Of a DNA stretch of 64,000 bases, positions 42,984-52,287 are shown piece after piece; the stretch's first letter is position 1; each line of letters starts with the position of its first letter. The position numbers and the translations under genes were made by a program. The DNA lies in contig NZ_JAIBOA010000021.1 of the NCBI RefSeq assembly GCF_019458805.1, positions 1 to 64,000 of the forward strand, read 5' to 3'. The notes under the pieces were generated by a model, which was not told where the DNA came from, searched no databases, and worked only from the letters and a program-made list of their open reading frames with translations. Source of the DNA: Actinomadura parmotrematis (GTDB lineage Bacteria; Actinomycetota; Actinomycetes; Streptosporangiales; Streptosporangiaceae).

Positions 42984-43421
42984 TCATGCCGTGTCCGGGT
43001 CGGCGCCGATGGCGCCGACCGAGCGAAGCGAACGCCCCAGGTCTCCGGTCAGGATGCGAGGATGGTGCCGCCACCACCACAGGTCGGGGCCGGGCAGCCT
43101 GTGGAACTCATCGAGCGCTCGGCCGTCGTCGTGGATGCTCGCGGCCTTGAACCGCGCGTCCAAGGCTTTGATCCGCGGGGTCCAGAGCTGGACGAGGTGT
43201 TCGTCCAGCAGGAGCCACGCCTCGTGAAGCCAGTTCCGGCAGTAGAGGTCGTTGGCGTACTCGTCCACGTCGTCCCCATAGCCGTGCTCGATGGCGCTCA
43301 CCAGCGCGGCCCACGCGTTCACCCTCTCTGCGACCGTGAACGCCGTCCTCCAGCCGCGCTGGCACAACAGCTCCCCCACCTGGGTTTCAGTAGCCACGGA
43401 CGTGAGGCTCTCATGACGCAT
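42984..43421 (-). CDS. Hypothetical protein
   Basis: A 145-residue, mostly helical protein: AFTVAERVNAWAALVSAIEH, DEYANDLYCRNWLHEAWLLL, HRLPGPDLWWWRHHPRIL. No motif recognised. ATG 43421 is the best start; the longer reading frame upstream runs antisense through a transposase remnant and has a biased, low-complexity composition. Its position next to an IS remnant suggests acquired DNA. Confidence 0.45.
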   Translation of the reverse strand: MRHESLTSVATETQVGELLCQRGWRTAFTVAERVNAWAALVSAIEHGYGDDVDEYANDLYCRNWLHEAWLLLDEHLVQLWTPRIKALDARFKAASIHDDGRALDEFHRLPGPDLWWWRHHPRILTGDLGRSLRSVGAIGADPDTA

Positions 43422-43539
43422 CCGTTGGGCGACCGAGGGGCGTCCAGGCAGAAGCCGGCGATCCCGAACCATGACCAAGTGGGGCGATCTCCCGGTGATG
43501 GTGCGATCACAGCGTCGGAGCCTTTCTGGACAGCCCCAC

Positions 43540-43790
43540 TCAGCGGACCGAGCCCGAGGCGCTTCGAAGAACCACCGGCGCTCCACCGACCACCAGGTCG
43601 CCATCGACGCCGACACCCGCCTGGTCATCGTGGTCGGCCGACCGCTCACCGGACACCGCAACGACTGCAAGGCATGGGACGAACCTGGCGCCAAGGCCGC
43701 CGTGGCAGCACCGTTACGTTCGCCGGCGGCGGCCACCCGAGGCATCGGACTCGTCATCCCGCGCATCCCCTCGCCGCACGCCATGCACCA
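43540..43790 (+). pseudogene. Decayed IS5-type (DDE_4) transposase fragment
   Basis: The frame from about 43591 encodes HQVAIDADTRLVIVVGRPL, then NDCKAWDEPGAKAAV, the central catalytic-domain text of a widespread actinobacterial IS5-family transposase. The next motif (TVIADGGY in intact copies) is only readable one frame over as TVTFAGGGH. The following RGIGLVIP is back in the first frame, so at least two frameshifts are present. N-terminal and C-terminal parts are missing and I found no terminal inverted repeats. It is non-functional. Confidence 0.7.
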
Positions 43791-44097
43791 AACCCCGTGC
43801 CCCATGCACCACACCCCGCGTGCCGCACGCCGTGCGCCGCCGTCAACACAACGGGCGTTGCATCTCATGTCAGCCGTTGGCGCGTTTGCATCTCGTGCCG
43901 CATGTCGCTTCTACGCATGAGGCACCCGGGTCCTTGGATCTCGTCCTACACGCGCCGCAGGCTGCTTCTGCGCATGAGGCGATGGGCGTCCTTGCTTCTC
44001 GTACTGCGTGCTTCGCGTTCGGTGGTTCGTGCGGGACCTTCGTGGGGGCTCCTTGGGGTGGTATGGGGTCGAGGGCTAGATAGACGGTCGTCCTTGC
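43791..44097. repeat. Low-complexity tract with 17-bp direct repeats
   Basis: GCTTCTRCGCATGAGGC occurs at 43907-43923 and 43964-43980, 57 bp apart. Before it lies a CATGCACC / CACGCC-rich run (43780-43845). No credible gene. The tract separates the transposase remnant from the next minus-strand gene. Confidence 0.5.
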
Positions 44098-44871
44098 TCA
44101 CGGGGGCGGGTCGGTCAGCAGTTCCCTCAGTTCGCTGCGCGCTCCGGTCAAGGCGCGGAGGGCCCGGCGTCCCTCAGATATCTCGGGCGGCTCGTCCACG
44201 GTCGTTTCGAGGTAAGCGGTGCAGCAGATCAGCCACTCGCGCAGGATCCTCGTGCACTGTCCCTCACGTTCGCGAGCCTTGGTGAGGGCGATGGCGCGGT
44301 GTTCTTCGGTCACCCGTGCGCGCAGTTCGGAGTTGTCGGCCAGCGCGCGGACCTCGGCCGATGAGTAGCGTCCGAGCTGGTCCACGGCCAGGCCCCGCTC
44401 GTCCGCGACGCGCTCGAACAGTGCCTTGGGCCAAGCCAGGATGCGTGCCGCTCCGGCGGCGTTGACGGTGTCCAGCAGCGGCCCCTTGCGGGCTCCGACG
44501 ACCTCGGTGACCGTCTCGCCGTCCAGGTCGTCGATGTCGCGCAGGAGGTAGACGGGATTGCTCTGGTAGGTCCCGGCCACCGCGAGGTCGCCCCGGGCCA
44601 CCAGCACCTCGATGTCGGACCTCTCGACATCGGTCCGCACCCGCGCCGCGAGACGCTGCGCCGCCTTCTCCGCCCCGATCGGAGGGACGTCGCCGAACCG
44701 GCCGACGATGTCGGCCGCCCTGTCGGCGAAACGATCGGCCGCGGACCCGGTCCAGCGGCCCGTCGCCGGGTCCGGCGGAGGGATCAGGTCGTGCTCGCGC
44801 GCGAGGCGGAACTGCCAGGGGGCGAGACCGAGGCGGTCGGCGAGGCGGCGGGCGCCGTAGATCTCGTTCAT
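44098..44871 (-). CDS. Hypothetical protein with N-terminal MerR/Xis-like HTH
   Basis: A 257-residue protein. The N-terminus (YGARRLADRLGLAPWQFRLA, REHDLIPPPDPATGRW) resembles a MerR- or excisionase-like helix-turn-helix with a wing. The rest is helical and unassigned (AEKAAQRLAARVRTDVERSD, SELRARVTEEHRAIALTKAR). AAGGAG precedes the ATG. It is divergent from an aldo/keto reductase gene. I infer DNA binding; no regulated target is evident. Confidence 0.6.
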   Translation of the reverse strand: MNEIYGARRLADRLGLAPWQFRLAREHDLIPPPDPATGRWTGSAADRFADRAADIVGRFGDVPPIGAEKAAQRLAARVRTDVERSDIEVLVARGDLAVAGTYQSNPVYLLRDIDDLDGETVTEVVGARKGPLLDTVNAAGAARILAWPKALFERVADERGLAVDQLGRYSSAEVRALADNSELRARVTEEHRAIALTKAREREGQCTRILREWLICCTAYLETTVDEPPEISEGRRALRALTGARSELRELLTDPPP

Positions 44872-44949
44872 CGGAACTCCTTCGGGTAGGTGTCGCCGTT
44901 CTCACCAGGGTCGGCGGACGCCGACCCGCCCGAAAGTGGAATCGTGTTC

Positions 44950-44958
44950 TGTGGATAA
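44950..44958 (-). promoter_or_regulatory. DnaA-box-like site
   Basis: TGTGGATAA is the complement of the strong DnaA box TTATCCACA. It is embedded in GTTCTGTGGATAAC, whose exact reverse complement recurs at 47767-47780. It sits about 20 bp before the aldo/keto reductase start. Confidence 0.4.
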
Positions 44959-44976
44959 CCCGGCCAGGCTCGTGCC

Positions 44977-45906
44977 ATGACGACGTTCGGTCTCGGGCTG
45001 GCGGCACTCGGCAGGCCCGCCTATATCAATGTGGGACGCGCGGAGGCGCTGCCCGCGGAGCGCAGCGTGGACGCGATGCGGGCGGCCTCCTGGGCCGTCC
45101 TCGACAGCGCGTACGACAGTGGGGTCCGATGGGTGGACGCCGCGCGCTCGTACGGTCTGGCCGAGGAGTTCCTCGCGGGATGGTTGGATCGGCGAGGCCA
45201 CCGGGACGTCACCGTCTCCAGCAAGTGGGGCTATGCCTATGTGGGCGGCTGGCGCCTGGACGCCGAGGTCCACGAGGCCAAGGAACACAGCCTGGCGCGC
45301 TTCCGGCGGCAGTACCGGGAGAGCCGAGAGCTGCTCGGCGGGCACCTGACCGTCTACCAGGTGCATTCCCTCGTCCCCGACAGCCCGCTCTTCGAGGACG
45401 GACCGCTTCTGGAGGCGCTCGCCGCGGCCGCCGCCGACGGCGTGCGCATCGGCTTCTCCACCTCGGGCCCCGGACAGGCGAGGACGATCCGGCGCGCGCT
45501 CGACGTGGAGGTGTCCGGCCGCCCGCTGTTCTCAACGGTCCAGTCGACGTGGAACCTGCTGGAGCCCTCGGTCGGGCCGGCGCTCGGCGAGGCCCGCGCA
45601 CGCGGCCTGCACGTGATCGTCAAGGAGGGGCTGGGCAACGGCAGGCTGGCCGTCGAACCGCCGGCGGCACTGCACCGGCTCGCCGACCGCCTCGGCGTGA
45701 CGGCCGATGCCGTCTCCCTCGCCGCCATCGCCGCACAGCCCTGGGCCGGCACCGTGCTCAGCGGCGCCGCGGACCCCCATCAGCTGATCTCCAACCTGCG
45801 TGCCGGCTCCCTCGCCTTGGGCCGCGGCGACCTCGACGCCCTTTCTTCGCTGTCCATGGACCCCGAGCGCTACTGGGCCGAACGCGGGCGCCTCCCGTGG
45901 TCGTGA
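44977..45906 (+). CDS. Aldo/keto reductase family protein
   Basis: A 309-residue (beta/alpha)8 NADPH-dependent reductase. The catalytic set can be read as Asp in RWVDAARSYG, the Tyr of that same segment, Lys in VSSKWGYAY and His in YQVHSLVPD. FSTVQSTWNLLEPSV and the C-terminal GTVLSGAADPHQL bind the cofactor. Substrate unknown. No ribosome site is present; CAGGCT at -12 to -7 suggests leaderless expression. Confidence 0.82.
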   Translation: MTTFGLGLAALGRPAYINVGRAEALPAERSVDAMRAASWAVLDSAYDSGVRWVDAARSYGLAEEFLAGWLDRRGHRDVTVSSKWGYAYVGGWRLDAEVHEAKEHSLARFRRQYRESRELLGGHLTVYQVHSLVPDSPLFEDGPLLEALAAAAADGVRIGFSTSGPGQARTIRRALDVEVSGRPLFSTVQSTWNLLEPSVGPALGEARARGLHVIVKEGLGNGRLAVEPPAALHRLADRLGVTADAVSLAAIAAQPWAGTVLSGAADPHQLISNLRAGSLALGRGDLDALSSLSMDPERYWAERGRLPWS

Positions 45907-46399
45907 CCCGAGGATCGATCGCGGGATCGGGCCGGCGGAGTCGTCGAACCGCACGGCTGCGGATCGCTGAGATCCTTCTCACTTGCCTTCCCGGCTCGTG
46001 TCTCGTCGCCGAAGGCCCGATCACCGCTCTTCGCATGCCGCACGGGTAAAGCGCGCCGTCCGCTGCCGTTTGTCCTTCGGCTCGGGGCCGGGCGAGCATG
46101 GGGCATTTCTCAAGATCCCTTGACAGAAGGCGTCTTTCCCCGTTGACGACCTGTGAGACAAGTCATGAACCGGGGGTCGGCTTTCGTTTCCTGCCGGCTT
46201 TCGCCGCCTCCATCAAGGACCCGGCGTTCTCCCAGAGGCCGTCTCACCTGGGCGCTTTTGCCGGTGAGCCATGTCACTCGCGGCGGCCTCCCTGTTCCAC
46301 GCCGGGGCCGGGGCCGCCGGATCCACCCGCATGATCGCGCGGATACGATGAAAGGCGGAACGTCTACGCAGGTGTGGACGGAGTTGGGAGCGAGCGAGT
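45907..46399. promoter_or_regulatory. Long upstream region of citrate synthase gene
   Basis: About 490 bp with no convincing gene. TTGACA at 46120-46125 is a perfect -35 box but has no good -10 partner. TACGAT at 46344-46349 is a possible -10, giving a 5' leader of about 44 nt before gltA. The length suggests several regulatory inputs. Confidence 0.35.
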
Positions 46400-47683
<1,284 letters not shown>

Positions 47684-47694
47684 CCGACCGACCT

Positions 47695-47734
47695 CACCGG
47701 GGCCGGGCACCTTCGCGGGTGCCCGGCCCCGGTG
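47695..47734 (+). terminator. Terminator of citrate synthase gene
   Basis: A 17-bp perfect stem (CACCGGGGCCGGGCACC and complement) with a 6-nt loop, 11 bp after the stop codon. Confidence 0.88.
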
Positions 47735-47767
47735 TTCTCCGTTCGGTGACGACTTCCACACTCCGAG

Positions 47768-47776
47768 TTATCCACA
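47768..47776 (+). promoter_or_regulatory. DnaA-box-like site
   Basis: TTATCCACA, part of the 14-mer GTTATCCACAGAAC that appears in inverted orientation before the aldo/keto reductase gene. It lies 75 bp before the next gene. Confidence 0.4.
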
Positions 47777-47850
47777 GAACGTCGTTCTACTGTTCTCGCA
47801 CCGCCGGCGACCGCACCCTGGATTCGTAACCCCCGGACCGAGGAGGCGGA

Positions 47851-48729
47851 ATGTCCGACACCATCACGCTGACCGTTCCCGACCTGGCGGCGGCCCACTT
47901 CGTGGTCGAGACCAGCGCGGCGCGCGTCCCGGCGAAGGCCCTCTCGGCCCTCGGCGCACCGTTCTCGGCCGAGGCCGGCCGGCGGCTCGGCACCGCCCGT
48001 TTGTCGATCTCCGAGTATCCGGTGGGCGAGTCCCCGTGGCGCATGCCGCGCACCGGCCTGCCGGGCGCCACCCGGCACGTCGCCGTCAGCGCCGTCCTGC
48101 GCGGGGCCGACCGGCCGCTCGGGCTGCGCCTCGCGCGGGCCCTGGCGCGCGCGATCGCCCTGCACACCGACGGCGTCGCGGTCGACATCGACAGCGGCGC
48201 CGTCCTCGCCCCGCATCCCGAACGCGCGGTCTTCGCCCTCGCCGACGAATGGCTCGGCGTCGACCTCCCGCCCTACCGCGCCGGCGGGCGGTGCACCGCC
48301 GACGAAGAGGACGCCGACGGATGCTCGTGCGTGGAGCTCACCACGACGGGGCTGCGCCGCTTCGGCCTGCCCGAGCTCCGCATCTCCGGCGTCTCCTGCC
48401 TGCACGATCTCGCGGCCCTGAACCTGCTCCGCGCGGCCGCCCAACGGCTGCTGCCGCTCGCCTCCACGCCTGGCGTCCATGTCCTGCCCGCCGAATTCCC
48501 TCTCGGCAGCGACGACTTCGCCGCCTACTGGGGGACGCCCACCGATCCCTGGCGCGGCGGCCCCGTTCCGGTGCGGCTCACCACGCACACGCCCCACCTC
48601 CTCGGCATCGCTCCCCCGACGCGGTTCCCCGGATCGCTCAACCGCTGGCTGTGGGACGAACTGCCCTCGCCGCTCTACGACGCCCTCTCCTCCGCACCCG
48701 CCCCCGAGCCCCTCCGGGCGGTCGCATGA
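47851..48729 (+). CDS. Hypothetical protein (292 residues)
   Basis: An Ala/Arg-rich cytoplasmic protein I do not recognise. It has an N-terminal beta-rich start (TITLTVPDLAAAHFVVETSA), a central acidic and Cys-containing loop (DEEDADGCSCVELTT), and no membrane segment. The pattern of two similar halves (SISEYPVGESPWRMP and ELRISGVSCLHDL) might reflect a duplicated fold, but this is weak. AGGAGG lies close to the ATG. Confidence 0.55.
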   Translation: MSDTITLTVPDLAAAHFVVETSAARVPAKALSALGAPFSAEAGRRLGTARLSISEYPVGESPWRMPRTGLPGATRHVAVSAVLRGADRPLGLRLARALARAIALHTDGVAVDIDSGAVLAPHPERAVFALADEWLGVDLPPYRAGGRCTADEEDADGCSCVELTTTGLRRFGLPELRISGVSCLHDLAALNLLRAAAQRLLPLASTPGVHVLPAEFPLGSDDFAAYWGTPTDPWRGGPVPVRLTTHTPHLLGIAPPTRFPGSLNRWLWDELPSPLYDALSSAPAPEPLRAVA

Positions 48730-48757
48730 CGCACGCCACCCGCCTACTCCTCTTTCC

Positions 48758-48800
48758 TTGAGTGCGCATGGCCTCTCTTGAGTGCGCACGGCTTCTCTTG
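48758..48800 (+). repeat. 20-bp tandem repeat
   Basis: TTGAGTGCGCATGGCCTCTC is followed directly by a copy with two changes (48778-48797) and by the start of a third. It lies in a 288-bp gene-free gap after the hypothetical gene. Confidence 0.6.
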
Positions 48801-49017
48801 GAGGTGCGCAGCACAGACTTTCAGTTCGCTGCTGTGACTACCGCCGCGTTCACTCGGTTGTTGCAGGACTCAGTAGCCATGACCTTCTGCTGCTAGCAGG
48901 TGCCGGCGTTCTCCGGGGTTCGTCTGGAGGTCAGAGCATGGCTCGATTCATACTCGTTCTGGCTGCAGGTCGTTGGAACCGCGATCCCAGGAGGAGGACG
49001 GTGTCAGACCGGGTGCA

Positions 49018-49623
49018 TCATCTGGCGGGCTCGGATTTATCGGCTGTGATGTGGTCGGCCAAGGCCGGAGGCAAGGGGTACGGGCTTTCTGCCGGCAGGA
49101 GTGCCCTTGCCCGGGTGATCTTTCCGTCCTGGAGGAGGCGGTGGATTCTGCGGGCGAGAGGGGTGAGGTCTTCGATCGCCAGTGTCCATTCATCGACGTA
49201 GGAGGCGACGATGTGCCGGCTCAGACCCACCTGGATGCTCCGCTCCTCCAGTTTCGCGCCGCGCAGGGATCGCTCCGGGTCCCACTGGATGCGCACGGGG
49301 GCCTCTCTCACGGCCCGCCTCCATTCGGAGGTGTCGGTGTAGCGGCGGCGATCCGGATGGCTCAAGGCCGCTTGGGAAAGGGCTTCCTCCCACCCGGTAC
49401 GGGTGATGCGGATCGCGAGGATCATTTCCTGGCCCGGCTTGCGGGCCCAGCCGCTGCGCGCCATGAGCCACAGGAAGGACGGCTTGATCCAGGTCATGCG
49501 GGACCGGGAGAAAGGCGGGATGAAGTGGCCCGCGGCCACGGCCGGCTCGGCAATGGCGGGAGCGTACGCCTGATAGACGGTGATGGACTCGCTGTCGTAC
49601 CGGGCTCGAATCGTGTTCGTCAT
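49018..49623 (-). CDS. DUF4291 family protein
   Basis: A 201-residue protein with the DUF4291 pattern throughout: IRARYDSESITVYQAYAPAI, HFIPPFSRSRMTWIKPSFLW, LMARSGWARKPGQEMILAIR, and the late RSIQVGLSRH. Family function is unknown; conserved Arg, Tyr, His and Trp suggest a nucleotide- or nucleic-acid-related enzyme, but no activity is established. ATG 49623 matches the family's N-terminus; GTG 49647 is an alternative. Confidence 0.78.
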   Translation of the reverse strand: MTNTIRARYDSESITVYQAYAPAIAEPAVAAGHFIPPFSRSRMTWIKPSFLWLMARSGWARKPGQEMILAIRITRTGWEEALSQAALSHPDRRRYTDTSEWRRAVREAPVRIQWDPERSLRGAKLEERSIQVGLSRHIVASYVDEWTLAIEDLTPLARRIHRLLQDGKITRARALLPAESPYPLPPALADHITADKSEPAR

Positions 49624-49902
49624 GGCACGGACGAGCATCGGGGACACAAGAGCTCTACCTCAACGGGTTTTGGAGGGAGCGAAGGCGCACAGAGTGGCGG
49701 TGGCCTACCGACGCGGGGCCAAGGCGAGGGGAGCGCGGCGGCGCGTTGAAAGCGCGTCGGCTCGAAGAAGTAGGGGCGAGGTGACAGGTCGAGGCTTGAG
49801 CGAGAGCGAAGCATGAGCGCATTGGGCACGCGCCGGCTCGATGGAGTGCAGCGAGGTGCGGGCACGACGCCACAAGAGACACAGCGGTGCAAGGGGCGCG
49901 GC

Positions 49903-49949
49903 GACACGAGGGGACTTCACGACACGAGGGGACTTCACGACACGAGGGG
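49903..49949 (+). repeat. 18-bp tandem repeat, 2.6 copies
   Basis: GACACGAGGGGACTTCAC occurs twice in perfect tandem (49903-49920, 49921-49938), followed by an 11-base third copy. Confidence 0.8.
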
Positions 49950-50207
49950 GCGCGGCGGCGCGAGGAGGAATGCGGAGGCGCAAGGAGGAGTGCGGCGGTG
50001 CGAGGAGATGCCTGGCGCTGTAGGGGCGCGGTGGCGCGTATGAGTTCGGGCGGGGAGAGAAAGAAGGGGTAGAGGGAGCGGTGAGGGAGGGGCGGGGTTA
50101 AGGGTGGTGTTTGTGGGGGTGTGGGGTTTTCGGAGGGGTGCGGGAGGGGGGTGACGTCTGGGGCGCGTTGGGGTTGGCACGGGAATTTGGCCGGGATCGG
50201 CCGTGGT

Positions 50208-50243
50208 GGCTCCGCCGCGGCCCGTGCGGGCCGCGGCGGAGCC
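50208..50243 (-). terminator. Terminator after HPF-like gene
   Basis: A 17-bp perfect stem (GGCTCCGCCGCGGCCCG and complement) closes on a 2-nt loop, 18 bp past the stop of the minus-strand small gene. Confidence 0.82.
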
Positions 50244-50261
50244 GGTCTCCGGGCCGCTGGG

Positions 50262-50567
50262 TCAGCTCGCCCGCAGGTAGGCGGTGCGAACGGTCAACCG
50301 TTCGCGCATCCGGGCGATGGCCTCCGGCAGGTCGGGCGCGGCGGCCTGGGCGCGCAGGCGGCGGCCCTCGACCTCGACGACGGCCTGCGCGAGCGCGGGT
50401 TGCGGCAGGTCTCCGCCGGGCACCACGCTCAGCGTGACGCGGACGGCGTCCACCTCGGCGTCGGTGCCGTGCAGCGCCTCGCGGACGGCGCGCTCGGCGG
50501 CGGCGCGCTCGCCGTCGCCGACGTCGCCCGAGGTCAGGAAGCCGATGTCGGGCAGGATCGCATTCAT
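50262..50567 (-). CDS. HPF/RaiA-like small protein
   Basis: A 101-residue protein resembling the N-terminal domain of hibernation-promoting factors: a helix (AERAVREALHGT), beta strands with alternating hydrophobics (VDAVRVTLSVVPG, QAVVEVEGRRLRAQAAAPDL), and a helix PEAIARMRERLTVRT. The usual HPF C-terminal dimer domain is absent, and the lysine/arginine surface is modest, so ribosome binding is an inference. AAGGGGG precedes the ATG. Confidence 0.5.
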   Translation of the reverse strand: MNAILPDIGFLTSGDVGDGERAAAERAVREALHGTDAEVDAVRVTLSVVPGGDLPQPALAQAVVEVEGRRLRAQAAAPDLPEAIARMRERLTVRTAYLRAS

Positions 50568-50827
50568 TGGTCCCCCTTGTCAGTCTTCGGCAGGCGGGTG
50601 GCGCCGGAGTCCCCGGCGCCTACAACGTTGACTGCCGAGCGGCTCCCGCGGTTGCCCCCGAACCGGGTAACCTCCATCACGAGGCCCGCGTCACAGGGTT
50701 CCGCGCGGCGCCCGAGCCCGGTCCTCCCACAAGTACGGCGTGATCCTCTAGCATGGACGTGCCGTTTCCGCCCATGGCGGTCCCACCGACTGGCTGGTGA
50801 ACCTTGCCCCAGGATGCAGCTCTACCG

Positions 50828-51733
50828 ATGCCTCCGTCCGATGACGGGCCCACCGGCCGGTTGATCGACTACCCGCGGCGCGGCGGGCCGACCGTGCTGC
50901 GCATCCTGCTCGGCGCCCAGCTGCGGCGGCTGCGCGAGGCGCGGGGCATCTCGACCGAGCAGGCGGGCTACGAGATCCGCGGCTCGCACTCCAAGATCAG
51001 CCGGATGGAGCTCGGCCGCGTCGGGTTCAAGGAGCGCGACGTGTCCGACCTGCTCACCCTGTACGGGGTGAGCGACACCGGCGAGCGCGCGGCGCTGCTG
51101 GAGCTGGCCCGCGAGGCCAACACCCCCGGCTGGTGGCACCAGTACGGCGATGTGCTGCCGCAGTGGTTCGAGACCTTCCTCGGTCTGGAGGAGGCGGCCT
51201 CGCTGCTGCGCAACTACGAGCTGCAGTTCGTGCCCGGCCTGCTGCAGACCGAGGAGTACGCGCGGGCCTGCGTGCGCCTCGGCTTCCCCGACGCCGGCGA
51301 CGAGGACGACGTCGAGCGGCGCGTGAGCGTGCGGATGACCCGGCAGGCCCGGTTCACCTCCCCCGGCGCGCCGACCACGCTCTGGGCGGTCGTGGACGAG
51401 AGCGTCGTGCGGCGCCCCCTCGGCGACGCGCGGGTGATGCGCCGCCAGCTGGAGCACCTCGTCGAGATGTCGGAGCTGCCGAACGTGACGCTGCAGGTCG
51501 TGCCGTTCGGCGCGGGCGGCCACGCGGCGGCCGGCGGCCCGTTCACGATCCTGCGGTTCGCCGAGCCGGGCCTGTCGGACGTGGTGTTCCTGGAGCAGCT
51601 CACCAGCGCCCTGTACCTGGACAAGCCGACCGACGTCGACACCTACATGCGGGCGATGAACAACCTCTGCATCACCGCCATGCGCCCCGACCACACCGTG
51701 GCGTTCCTCAAGGAACTGCTGGCCGATTATTAG
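50828..51733 (+). CDS. XRE/DUF5753 (Scr1-type) regulator
   Basis: A 301-residue actinomycete regulator. The N-terminal XRE helix-turn-helix is LRRLREARGISTEQAGYEI, SHSKISRMELGRV; the remainder is DUF5753 with LLRNYELQFVPGLLQTEEYA and the late FTILRFAEPGLSDVVFLEQL. Such proteins (Scr1 in Streptomyces) usually precede a small DUF397 gene and behave as toxin-antitoxin-like pairs. No DUF397 gene follows here. A -10-like TAGCAT lies at 50749-50754. TTG 50804 is a possible earlier start. Confidence 0.85.
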   Translation: MPPSDDGPTGRLIDYPRRGGPTVLRILLGAQLRRLREARGISTEQAGYEIRGSHSKISRMELGRVGFKERDVSDLLTLYGVSDTGERAALLELAREANTPGWWHQYGDVLPQWFETFLGLEEAASLLRNYELQFVPGLLQTEEYARACVRLGFPDAGDEDDVERRVSVRMTRQARFTSPGAPTTLWAVVDESVVRRPLGDARVMRRQLEHLVEMSELPNVTLQVVPFGAGGHAAAGGPFTILRFAEPGLSDVVFLEQLTSALYLDKPTDVDTYMRAMNNLCITAMRPDHTVAFLKELLADY

Positions 51734-51791
51734 CCGCCGCCCCGCTGGGCAAGGATCCGGTGAAGATCCGCAGCCGAGCGAGGGAGGACGC

Positions 51792-52193
51792 ATGCTGTTC
51801 GGCAGGGAGCACGTCGAGCGCTACCAGGAGACCGGCGGCGCCGAGGGGCACGACTGGCAGGGCACGACGGTGCTGCTGCTCACCACGACGGGGCGCCGCA
51901 GCGGCGAGCCGCGCACCACGCCGCTGATCTACCAGGAGGACGGCGACGACCACGTCGTCGTCGCGTCCAAGGGCGGCGACCCGAAGCACCCGCTCTGGTA
52001 CGAGAACCTGAGCGCCGACCCGAAGGTGCGGGTGCAGGTCCGCGACGAGGTGTTCGACGCGCGGGCGCGGACCGCGACGGCCGAGGAGCGGCCGCGGCTG
52101 TGGGCGAAGATGGCCGCGACGTGGCCCGCCTACGACGAGTACCAGGCCAAGACCGACCGGGAGATCCCGATCGTGGTGCTGGAGCGCGTCTAG
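51792..52193 (+). CDS. Deazaflavin (F420)-dependent nitroreductase-family protein
   Basis: A 133-residue split-beta-barrel flavin/deazaflavin enzyme of the Ddn/DUF385 family. Motifs TTTGRRSGEPRTTPL, VVASKGGDPKHPLWYENLSA and WPAYDEYQAKTDREIPIVVL are diagnostic. Members reduce quinones or nitro-compounds with F420H2. GGGAGGA lies before the ATG. It may be co-transcribed with the DUF5753 regulator 58 bp upstream. Confidence 0.88.
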   Translation: MLFGREHVERYQETGGAEGHDWQGTTVLLLTTTGRRSGEPRTTPLIYQEDGDDHVVVASKGGDPKHPLWYENLSADPKVRVQVRDEVFDARARTATAEERPRLWAKMAATWPAYDEYQAKTDREIPIVVLERV

Positions 52194-52287
52194 CGGCGCG
52201 CGACTTCCGCCCGCCGGGCCCGGACGTGTAGCGTCGTGTGGGAACATTCGTTCGACCGCTGTCCGTCCGAGGCCCCGAGGTGCTGTG

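Larger units (their letters stand above)
49624..50261. other. Gene-free, repeat-bearing region
   Basis: More than 600 bp of G/A-rich plus-strand sequence with many GAGG and GGCG blocks and no plausible gene. It includes an 18-bp tandem repeat and ends in the terminator hairpin of the next minus-strand gene. Purine skew and low complexity suggest degraded or acquired DNA. Confidence 0.5.

Noticed and set aside
43422..43868. Long N-terminal extension of the hypothetical protein ending at 42984
   Set aside because: The extension is antisense to the transposase remnant and low in complexity; ATG 43421 is a more plausible start.
46120..46125. TTGACA as -35 of the citrate synthase promoter
   Set aside because: No acceptable -10 box at 16-19 bp; a later TACGAT is a better guess.
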